DNA of 64,000 bases. Origin: Patiria miniata. Taxonomy: Eukaryota > Echinodermata > Asteroidea > Valvatida > Asterinidae. The DNA lies in the NCBI RefSeq assembly GCF_015706575.1, contig NW_024037054.1, positions 1,488,001-1,552,000 of the forward strand. The letters are read 5' to 3'. The notes below the pieces were generated by a model, which saw only the letters and a list, made by a program, of their open reading frames with translations, was not told the DNA's origin and searched no databases. Below, piece by piece: positions 35,101 to 47,300 of the stretch. Within the stretch, counting starts at the first letter, position 1, and the number at the start of each line of letters is the position of its first letter. Made by a program: the position numbers and the translations under genes.

Positions 35101-38100
35101 CAAAATACTGAGGGTCAGTTGGGTTACCGGAAACACATTATTACCTTTTTTTGCCTTACTATTTAAAATACCATAAGAGCAATTTTTGATTAATTTTTTT
35201 CTGAGCTTCATTTAGTTATTTTATAGGTGGGAAGAAGGACCTGCTTACCCAGTACAGCATTTCTATCAAGCAATTAAACTCGGACAGGGCCCCCCCCCCT
35301 TACAAACAATCCAAAACTGTACTGAATAGCCCCTCCATTTTCCCAGTGCATCCCTTGTTGAGTAAAGCCAATGACCTTTAACAGAGACATCAGATAATCA
35401 AGCAAAGAGTCAGTGCATACAAGCAGACTGTACACACATCAGACCAAACTCCAAAGACACACAACTACAATACATGACTCGGGTCTGAAATATGTACTTG
35501 TGTAGAGAGAAATATAAAGGGGTTGGTCATTTTGTGCAAGACAAAAAGTAAAACAGATTTTACAAGACAACAACATTTTAACGTGTTTGTCATGAGCATA
35601 TAATTCTTTTAAAGAATTTGTAAAAATGCTCCATGCCTTGGCAAATGCAAGTGCAACCACAAAAGCATAAAGATTAATTGTGCAAACTTGTTCGTAAACA
35701 GAGGAGGTGGGAAATGTCACACGGCTGAAGGTTACTTTTTAAATAACATGAATGGTATCCATTCCCCTTAAGAACACCCTGGATCAAACCCATGAGAAGT
35801 GGAGCCCCTTTATTCCCCAGTCCAGTAGTGATAAAATGGGGTAGCAGATAATGGGAGACATGCCCTTCATCATCTTCCTATACTGTGCAGAAACCTCCTG
35901 TGATGTATATTCGCACATTAAGCAATCAATGGAAACAGCACACAACAGTTTTGGCCTGTATTTTTTTCTCCTGATGATAGTGGTTGAAAGGAGAGCCCGG
36001 AATTCCAGGGGAAAGGGGACCAGCAGGGCCTCGGGGACCGATTGGGCCAAAGGTAAGACAGAAATCATACCAAATTGCAAACTTGTCCATAGACAGAGGA
36101 GGTGGGCAATGGCACACTGCTGATCTGAAGGTTCCTTTATATAACTACAATGTATCCATTCCCCTCTTGAACAGCCTTGATCAAAGGTTATAGGACTCCA
36201 TTTTTGTACAGTCTCGCCTTCTCTTTATGATATGTACCGGCAGTGGCGTAGCCACCGGGGGGGCGGGGGGGGGGGGGGGGGGCGATGCCCCCCCATGAAA
36301 CCTTGTCGCCCCCCCAGTCGCCCCCCCCCCCCCCACTGAGATTTAGAGTTTCTAAAAAAATTATCATTGATCTAAATCTAAATAGTCGCGAATGATCCAC
36401 ATGATGACCACTGAGAAACGACCCTTCGACTGGCGACCGCGGACCAGTAAGCTGACAACCGGCGTGACATAGCGCATAATGATAATCTAATATGCGTATT
36501 AACACCCACTGCACTGCTCGCTCACACCACGGAACACGTATTATAGACAGGTGGTCCGTGGGTCACACAGTTTCAGTCAGCGATATCACGCGAATCGGCC
36601 ACGCACAAACTTTTTCCTCCATTCATATAAACTTAATAATAATAAGCCAATTAAAATTCCTTGCAATCAGTGGCGTAGCCACGGGGGGGGGGGGGGCGAC
36701 AGCCCCGCCCCCCATGAAACCTTGTCGCCCCCCCCCCCACCACTGAGATTTTGAGTTTCTAAAAAAATTATCATTGATCTACATGACGCCATGGGCATCA
36801 ATCCTGGGGGGACAGGGGGACTTTTTGAAGGGTGGGGGACACAATATCAAATGTCCCCCCCCCAGATTTTTGAACTCGTGTCTCATTTACAGGGCCCTAT
36901 TATGTACTACAATGTATCTTTTGCTTAATAAATATTGGTTAAAGTGGTCAGAAATTGCCTCAGATAGCACCACAGAGCATTTAGAATCCAACATTTTTCG
37001 GGGCCCTTAAGCCGCGGCGGGCCCCGAACCCCACACCTATAGCTCAGAATTCTGGTAGCTGATTCAATGACTCCAACCAATTTCACACCACAGAACATCT
37101 AGAATCCATTTTTTTTTCGGGGCCCTTAAGTGGGCCCCGAACCCCCACGCTGGAAGGGCTTCGCGTTTCGCGCTCGCATCAGTTCTGATCAAGGTATGTC
37201 CCCCGCCCCCCACTTTTGAGAAGCGATTGACGCCCCAGTAGTCATTACCACATGGTGTTGCCGCAAACCAAAACAATACACATATTTATTCCCATTCATC
37301 AATACCTTATGGTCAAAAAGTCAAAACTAGTAAAAACAAGGAAATTTCCAACGATTTTGTACAACAATTTGCTTCATTTTTTTGTGAAGCACCCCTCTAG
37401 CTATGTTTATGGTATGTGCCTGTCATGAGTAGTACTAAATATCTCCTTATATGGAGATTTTCGTGCGCATGGCACATCCTGCTTGATGTTGTGCATGATG
37501 ATGCTGGTGTAGTGTGAATTTCTCTACTGGTTTTGCTCCTTTTAGGGTTGTTGAGTAGTATCCTACCAGAATCAGAATTTAGGACTATGAAATACGGTCT
37601 CATTGGTAGTATTGCGCATGCCTAATGTGAAGATAATTAGGAGAGTGAGAAACAAGTATTCTGTGTCATTTTCTTTGTTGTTCCAAACTGTCAGAATACA
37701 CAATAAATTGTTCTTTTTTTGGCTTACCAGTCATTATTTTTTAGGTGCTACATTTAAAAAAAAAAATATGAAACATATTTTTGGGGTTTTGGGTTCCGCT
37801 TTTTTGACTCACCCCTATTGTACCCCTTATCATGGGGCCAATGAAACATTCCTAATAAGACAATCTCAGTTCCATACGGAGTATCCAGATCGATGCTACC
37901 ATTTCGGCACAAAGCAGTTAAAATTAATCACAACCAGAGGTTTGCATGATTTGTCTTTGTAACAAATGCAGGGTGACGGGGCACTGTACTATTTTATTTG
38001 ACATTTGTAAATTTGTTTAAAGCAAAAACAGGAACATATGAAATTCAAATTGTTTCATATTAAGAATTTATGAATTTGAACACATGCATCCTTCAGGCAT

Positions 38101-38298
38101 TTACACAGTACTTCTGGTTTGATGATGCCACCAGTTAAATGTATGCATACTGCAAAAATGTGTTGATGTAGTTTAGACCAAGGGCGGAAATCGCTCCTTG
38201 AACGTGGGGGGGACAGGTTTTTTTTTTCTCCCCGAAATTATATTACTCACAAAACGTCACAGGCTGAACGGCAGTGGCGTAGCCAGGATTTTTTCAGT

Positions 38299-38334
<36 letters not shown>

Positions 38335-41300
38335 CGCTGGGGTGGGGGGGGGGGCTGGAACATTTCATGGGGGGGTCAAGCAGGGGCGTCAATCGCTTCT
38401 CAAAAGTGGGGGGGGGGGACATACCTTGATCATAACTGATGCAAGCGCGAAGCGCGAAGCCCTTACGGCGTGGGGTTCGGGGCCCGCTTAAGGGCCCCGA
38501 AAAAAATTGGATTCTAGATGTTCTGTGGTGTGACTTGAAGCAATTTCTTACGACTTTCTTCCATGCTTTAACTAATATTTTCTTGGCAAAAGATAATTAT
38601 TTGAACATTGTTTTCGAGGTTGGAGTCATTGAATCAGCTACCAGAATTCTGAGCTATAGGCGTGGGGTTCGGGGCCCGCTTAAGGGCCCCGAAAAATTTT
38701 GGATTCTAAATGCTCTGTGGTGCTATCTGAGGCAATTTCTGACCACTTTAACCAATATTTTCTAAGCAAAAGATACATCGTTGTACATAATAGGGCCCTG
38801 TAAATGAGACACGAGTTCAAAAATGGGGGGGGGGGGGACATTTGATATTGTGTCCCCCACTCTTCAAAAGGTGTTGGGGGACATGTCCCCTGTCCCCCCA
38901 GGATCGACGCCCATGGCGTCATGTAGATCAATGATATTTTTTTTAGAAACTCAAAATCTCAGTTGGGGGGGGGGGGGCGACTAGGGGGGCGACAAGGTTT
39001 CATGGGGGCGGTCCCCCCCACGCCCCCCCCCCCGGTGGGTACGCCACTGCTGAACGGACAACTTTCCACTCGTAATATTGCAATGGGGTATGGCAGCCAT
39101 AGCGAGAGACTTGAAATCAAGTCTGTAATGAGTGTTTTTTTTGGGGGGGGGCAAAAAAAAGTTTGGTCCCCCAAAAAAGTGGGTCCAAAAAATTACGGCG
39201 TGGGGTTTCGGGGCCCGCTTAAGGGCCCCGAAAACATTTTGGATTCTAGATGCTCTGTGGTGCGATCTGAGGCAATTTCTGACCACTTTTACCAATTTTT
39301 TTTTTAGGAAAAGATGGGGGTGTACTCATTGCCTGCCTTTATTGCGATGTCACATAAAAAAAAAAATTGGTTTCGTTTTTTTTGGGGGGGGGGGGGGGTC
39401 ATGGCCCCCTTGATAATGCAACAATATATTTCTGAACCTCATTGTGTGCATCGGGCATTTTGTCATTGCGGTTCTGTAACCTTAAAAATGGGCACAAACC
39501 GCGGACGAGTTCGTTTTCAGGGTGATTAGTTAATCTACAACAAACCACATGGGCCAAAAGGAGCTTACGTTTACAGTCAGCGCGCACTTCATTTTTTGAA
39601 GGGGATTTACAATTATTCGTTACAGTTTCAACTTCCATAATTACTTAAATATTACTCCTTTTATTCAAAGACAGTTGCAAAAGTACTAATATTATCTACA
39701 ATGTTATACGCTTTTTTACTGTAATTTTAAAAACAGGACTGCCAAATAAAATGGAAACTTGAAAATGATCGTGTAATAAGTACCCCCCATATTTATAATG
39801 GTGTTTCTTCGTAAGCCAGATGGGCTACTATTGGCCCTCGCTATGGAAACATCATGCATACGCATTGCAGTGTCTGCATATATGAATATTCGCTTGAAAA
39901 CATCTTAGTCAAGTCGTTAGACACAGACTGACCATACCGCGCGTTAGTACATTGACTTTTGCATGAATGGTTGTAGCGCTGACGTTGCATGAACGGCGGT
40001 GGTATGCGGATTTTGGCGCTGATCGATGACGGACATAAATCACTATAGTCTAACGACTTGTCATCAAGTCTACCATAGTGATTGCGGGCCGGAGTGGGGC
40101 CGAAATAGGAGTAGCAAATTATATGACGTACGCAGGCAACATTGTGTGTAACGTATACCGCATGAACCAACACGCACGTACAGTACATGTACGTGGGTAG
40201 GCTACGCGTACAAGAGCCGTGGTCGAACCGACAAGAAAACCAAATTGGTTCTCAGCCACAACTTAGCGACATATCAAAGAGGCTTTTCCCTAAGACTCTG
40301 CCATGGTTGGTCACCCACCCATACCTACACATGAAAACATGGAGGGGACATTCGACATTGTGTCCCCCCTTACCAAATTCATGGGGGGGACGTGTCCCCC
40401 CTGTCCCCCCCGGGATTTCCGCCCATGGTTTAGACAGGTTATGCTAAAGTGAAAAGATGTTATGAAAATACTAGAGCTATGCCTGTTCGATGAACAGGAC
40501 ACAGGCTTTTCCGCATTTTTAAAATAAAATGTGTAAAAAAATACTTGAAAAAAAAAAAACTTTTTGTATTAGAAGAAAATGTACAAAAGTTGATAAATTA
40601 ATTTAAAAAAAGGTGATGACGTCATCATGATGTCACTTCAGATTTTGCATACTATTAACACTATCTACCTACCCACCAAGTTTCAAGACAATCAGACTTA
40701 CCCTTATCAGTGTTTTTAAAAATCGCATTTTTGATGACGTCATCGTGACGTCACATATTTTTCAAAAAAATTGTGCAGATACCTATTACATAATAAACCT
40801 AATACAAACTGAATTTTGAATTAAGCATGTTTGAAGCCAATCGGATGAAAATAAAGTGTTAACTTTTGTAATCAGAATACAATTGTAAATATTTTTAAAA
40901 ATCGTTAAAAATCTACCGATGACGTCATCGTGATGTCATTTCAGATTTTGTGTACTAGTACTATTATCTACCCACTGACCAAGTTTCATGACGATTGAAC
41001 ATTTCCTTATATGTTTTTTAAAAAATCGCATTTTTGATGACGTCATAATGACATCACACAATTTTTACAATTTTGTGAATATACCTGTTACCTAACAAAC
41101 ATAATACAAAAGATTTTTGATTTTAGCATACTGTGTTCGTGAGATATGAAGTCCAAAACTTCATATCTTTAGATATAGGGTCTTAAAGTTTGCATGTTTA
41201 AGATGACGTCATGTGACCCATGATGACGTAATCATGACGTCACTCTTCGGGACACAAGCTCACTATGGGGTCGTTATATATTGTAAGTTTCATCAGAATA

Positions 41301-44300
41301 CGAGTTTGTTTTAGGTCAAAACTGGCGTGGTTAATAAACTGTGTACAACTTCTATGGGATTTAGGTTAAAACAAAAAGAAAAGGGAAGAAAAACTAGAGA
41401 TCTATGTCTGTTTGCAACAGAACATAGGACTTTTCCGCATTATGATTTTTTCTTATCAATAAATTAATACGTCCCTGGCTATGCATGAACATAAAATCTG
41501 TCAAAGTTAGTCGAAAATCGGCTAAAACGGTCACTGTGGACAGGATTTGACCTCGGCAACACGTGCGCCGCGGGCTGACTGACATACGATATGTACAACG
41601 TACGTGCATGTACATGTACATTGTGGACGTCCTGTGCATGTTTTAAAGCAGAGGTATTGTTAACCTGAAATTTTAAGCGTGCGCAGGGCATGTCCGAGTT
41701 CGCTTATTGCCTCGAAGCTTTGAAATGTTTTAGACCTACCCTTAAATCGACAATTAAAGTAAAAACTAATATAACTAGAGATCTATGTCTGTTTGCAACA
41801 GAACATAGGGCTTTTCCGCATTATTTTTAATCAATAATACGTCTCTGACTATGCATGAACATAAAGTCTGTCAAAGTTAGCCGATAATCGGCTAAAACGG
41901 TCACTGTGGTCAGGATTTGACCTCAGCAACACGTGCCCTGCGGGCTGACTGACATACGAGGGTGCAGACCAGTAAATCGGTCCGAAATTGCCTACGCCGG
42001 CCAAATCACGATTTGCATGCCCTCAAAATCTTCAGTATTTGAGCATGCTGTGGGCCATGAACTTGAGGGTTTGTAAAAAATATGGGTGGAAGCCGTGCAC
42101 AGGACTGGGAGCTTGCAGTTCTGTGTAATTTGGATGTAATTTGGACCCTAAAAGCGCTCTATTTTGCAATGGAGTGTAGGCATCGTTTTTCAAAATGGCG
42201 ATGGGCTTTAGGACTAATTTCAGGGATGATCATCTTCAGATGGAAATTTCTCCTAAAAGTCATTAGTTGACCCCCCGAAAATTGAAAAGAAAATGAAAGA
42301 TGATGAAATAAGCTTTAATTTGATGTGTGTGTCGAACACCTTGGAGAGTTGTGAGTATTTTTCCCGAATTTTTGAAGTGGGAGCATTTACCATTGGGGTC
42401 TATGGAAGTTTATTTACTGGTCTGCTACCACGATGTATGTGCGTATGTACAACGTACGTGCATGTACATGTACATTGTGGACGTCCTGTGCATGTTTTGT
42501 CAAAGAAAATCGGCTAAAACGGTCACTGTGATCAGGATTTGACCTCAGCAAAACGTGCGCTAGCGCTGCCGGCTGACTGACATACGATGTATGTGCCTAT
42601 GTACAACGTACGTGCATGTACATGTACATGTACATTGTGGATGTCCTGTGCATGTTTTAAAGCAGAGGTATTGTCAACCTGAAGTTTTAAGCGTGCGCAG
42701 ACCATGTCTGAGTTCGCTTTTTGCCTCGAAGCTTTGAAATGTTTTAGACCTACCCTTAAATCGACAATTAAAGTAAAAACTAGCATAAAAACTGCCATGG
42801 TTGATTTTTCAGGAATTTTCAAATGACAAAGGGTCTTTTTATTATAACTTCCGGTCTGATGACGTCATTCGCCTAAAACTTCGCACACGTTTTAAGTGGG
42901 TCAAGGTCATCATATACACCAATATTTAGGCGATTCCAACAAACTTCGCTACAGACATCTATTCAAAATACATGTTTGCAAATTTTCAACCTGTCGCTAG
43001 AGGGCGCTCGAATATTGCATGATGTCATTGGTAGATGATTTAAAGAATACTTTTAGCAAAGAGACTAACACCGTTAAAAGCAAGTTCATATCTATTACCA
43101 TTTTCAAATAATAAGCCACTTCCGGTTTTGGCCTTTTTCGACCGGAAGCAAGGGTCACGTGATTTCACGCACACTGAATGAAATAAAGACCTCAACCTAC
43201 TCTACCATTTGCCGGCAACAGAATGCTGCGGACGCGTACGGTTGATTTCTTATGCATATTTAAATATTAAAAGTGTCACAATTTAACTGCCTATAAATAC
43301 ACACCGGATGACGTCATCATGACGTCATCATTACACAATGTTGTTTGAATTAAGGTCTTTGCTTGGACAAAGATTGGTGTAAATAAATTACTGGCAAAGA
43401 GTCAAAAATGCCCTTTGAAAATCGATAATTTTTTTAAATTTCTGTGTACAAAGTCTATGGGAAAAATTAAATATTCAAAAATCTATAATAAATTAGTCAA
43501 TGATGTCACCATGACGTCAATCTTCGGGACACATCTTTGCTATAGGGACTATGCTTATGCAAACTTTGAATAATGTATGACAAAGTTTAATGCCAAAAGT
43601 GGAGGCCAGAAAAACGTGCATAAAGTCTATGGCATTTGAAGTGGAACAAAAAGAAGAAGAAGAAGAAGAAGAAAGAAAACTAGAGCTGTATGTCTGTTTG
43701 CAAACAGAACACAGGGCTTTTTCGCATTTTACAAATGTTTGTTTTGTTGGTTCTTTTGCAGTCAGTTTTCAGAGTGCTTCATGCAGTTAAAGGTTGTTCA
43801 AAATGCTTAGAATAATTCCTAAAATGTAATTTTATCACATGACGTCACCTTTAAAACCCTTCTCAATGCACATTTTGTCATTGTGGTCTTGGTTTGAACC
43901 AAGTTTAATGTCAATACGATAAAAGAAAGTGTGCAATTTTTGGAAGCAGAATAAAATTATAAATATTTAACTAATCATTAAAAAAAGATGACCTCATCGT
44001 GACGTCACTTCGGACTTTGCATACTAGTACGATTATCTACCTACCCACCAAGTTTCATGACAATTGGACCTTTCCTTATATGAGTTTTGAAAAATCGCAT
44101 TTTGATGACGTCATGATGACGTCACACATTTTTCAAGTTTTGTGCGAAAACCTATTACCTTACACACCAAATGCAAAAAAGAATTTTGCATTTTGCATGT
44201 TGCGTTCGGGAGATATGGCTAAAAGGTCCAAAAAATCAAATATTCATATAAAATCTCAGGATGACGTCATCATGACATCACCTCATCTTTAACCTATAAC

Positions 44301-47300
44301 ACATCCTGGTATAGCCACATACCAAGTTTCAACCCAATCGGACTTACATTTCTGTAGATATAAGACTTCACAATATGCACGTAAATTTTCAAAAATCAAT
44401 AAAAAATTAGGTGATGACGTCATCGTGACGTCATAGTCTTGGCATAATTTTGTATGAGGGTCTTCCTTGGCTGATACTTTGATGACGATTCCAGATCGCC
44501 AAGTTATAGAAATGGTGGCTTGAAAACGTGTACAAAGTCAATGGGTTAAAAATCCCACAGCAGAAAAACTGCACCTTTAAATACGTGATTTGCCTTTAAA
44601 CTGAAACATTTTTATAAAATATTACTTGCTATTCTAACTCTTGGGAATATTTTCAATCAAATGACAGGCGTAAAAAAATACGATTTCTTTTTCTTTCTCA
44701 TAGTAATTCTAGGCCGAAGTTCAGAACTACTCAGTAAGATATATCAGTGTTGTATAGGGAAAGACTTGTGGAGAAAGCTGTGTACAAAGTCTATGAGAAA
44801 AATTAATCATTCATAAATCCATAATAAATCACTTAATGACGTCACCATGACGTCACTCTTTGGGACACATCTTGGCTATAGGGACTATGCTTATGCCAAC
44901 TTTCAATGATGTCTGACAAAGATTAATGCCAAAAGTGCTATAATACGTCCCTGTCTATGCGCATGCATGAACATAAAATCTGTCAAAGTTAGCCGAAAAT
45001 CGGCTAAAACGGTCACTGTGCACAGAATTTGACCTCAGCAACACGTGCGCTGCAGGCTGACTGACATACGATGTATGTGCCTATGAACAACGTACGTGCA
45101 TGTACATACATTGTGGACGTCGTGTGCATGTTTTGAAGCAGAGGTATTGTCAACCTGAAGTTTTAAGCGTGCGCAGGGTATGTTCGAGTTCGCTTATCGC
45201 CTCGCAACTTTGAAATGTTTTAGACCTACCCTTCAATCGACAATTAAAGTAAAAACAAATATAAAAACTGCAATGGTTGATTTTTTAGGAATTTTCAAAG
45301 GAAAAAGAGTCTTTTCATTATAACTTCCGATCTGATGACGTCATACGCCTAAAACTTCGCACACGTCTTAAGTGGGTTAAGGTCATCATATACACCAATA
45401 TTTAGGCGATTCCGACAAACTTCGCCACAGACATCTATTCAAAATACATTTTTGCAAATGTTCAACCTGTCGCTAGAGGGCGCTCGAAGATTGCATGACG
45501 TCATCGGTAAATGATTTGAAGAATACTATCAGCCAAGTGACTAACACCGTTAAAAGCAAGTTCATATTACCGCTTTTAAAATATAAGCCACTTCCGGTTT
45601 TGGCCTTTTTCGACCGGAAGCAAGGGTCACGTGATTGCACGCACACTGAATGAAATAAAGACCTCAACCTACTCTACCATTTGCCGGCAACAGAATGCTG
45701 CGGACGCGTACGGTTGATTTCTTATGCATTTTTAAATATTAAAAGTGTCACAATTTAATAACCTATAAATACACACCGGATGACGTCATCATGACGTCAT
45801 CATTATACGATGTTGTTTGAATTAGGGTTTTTGCTTGGACAAATAGTGGTGTAAATGAATTACTGGGAAACAGTCGAAAATGCCTTTTGAAAATCGACAA
45901 TTTTTTTTAAATTTCTGTGTACAAAGTCTATGGGAAAATTTAAATATTCAAAAATCTATAATAAATTAGTCGATGACGTCACCATGACGTCAATCTTCGG
46001 GACACATCTTTGCTATAGGGACTATGCTTATGCCAACTTTGAATGACGTATGACCAAGATTAATGCCAAAAGTGGAGGCCGGAAAAAACGTGCACAAAGT
46101 CTATGGGGTTTAGGCGACAAAAAGAAGAAAGAAGATGATGAAAAAAAAAAAATGAGAACAAAAAGAAAGGCTTTTTCGCAAATTTTGCGAAAAAGCCAAA
46201 AACCAGAGATCTATGTCTGTTTGCAACAGAACATAGGGCTTTTCCGCATTATTATTTTTTTTATCAATAATACGTCTCTGACTATGCATGAACATAAAAT
46301 CTGTCAAATGTAGCCGAAAATCTGCTAAAACGGTCACTGTGGTCAGGATTTGACCTCAGCAACACGTGCGGGCTGACTTACATACGATGTATGTGCGTAT
46401 AGCCGAAAATCGGCTAAAACGGTCACTGTGGTCAGGATTTGACCTCAGCAACACGTGCCCTGCGGGCTGACTCACATACGATGTATGTGCGTATGTACAA
46501 CGTACGTGCATGTACATGTACATTGTGGACGTCCTGTGCATGTTTTAAAGCAGAGGTATTGTCAACCTGAAGTTTTAAGCGTGCGCAGGCCATGTTCGAG
46601 TTCGCTTATTGCCTCGAAGCTTTGAAATGTTTTAGACCTACCCTTAAATCGACAATTAAAGTAAAAACAAATATAAAAACTGCCATGGTTGATTTTTCAG
46701 TAATTTTCAAAGCAAAAAAGGTCTTTTCATAATAACTTCCGGTCTGATGACGTCATTCGCCTAAAACTTTTCACACGTCTTAAGGGGGTCAAGGTCATCA
46801 TATACACCAATATTTAGGCGATTCCGACAAACTTCGCCACAGACATCTATTCAAAACACATTTTTGAAAATTTTCAACCTGTCGCTAGAGGGCGCTCGAA
46901 GATTGCATGACGTCATCGGTAGATGATTTGAAGAATACTATCAGCCAAGAGACTAACACCGTTAAAACCAAGTTCATATCTATTACCACTTTTAAATAAT
47001 AAGCCACTTCCGGTTTCGACCGGAAGCAAGGGTCACGTGATTTCACGCACACTGAATGAAATAAAGACCTCAACCTACTCTACCACTTGCCGGCAACAGA
47101 ATGCTGCGGACGCTTACGGTTGATTTCTTATGCATTTTTAAATATTAAAAGTGTCACAATTTAATTGCCCATATATAAACACCGGATGACGTCATCATGA
47201 CGTCATCATTACACGATGTTGTTTGAATCAGGGTCTTTCCTTGGACAAAGATTGGTGTAAATGAATTACTGGCAAAGAGTCAAAAATGCCCTTTGAAAAT

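Larger units (their letters stand above)
38179..40427. mobile_element. hAT-type element, 2.25 kb, 8-bp TSD, with nested insertions
   Basis: The ends 'caagggcggaaatc' and 'gatttccgcccatg' are inverted repeats (13 of 14). 'gtttagac' occurs directly outside both (38,171-38,178 and 40,428-40,435), the 8-bp duplication of hAT elements. GGGGACA/TGTCCCC blocks follow the ends. No transposase is visible; much of the interior is other elements (38,272-39,049; 39,131-39,413). Confidence 0.8.

Noticed and set aside
35989-36052. Shorter form of collagen exon 6 using the AG at 35,989-35,990
   Set aside because: It would begin inside the GGA codon and break the frame with the phase-0 end of exon 5.
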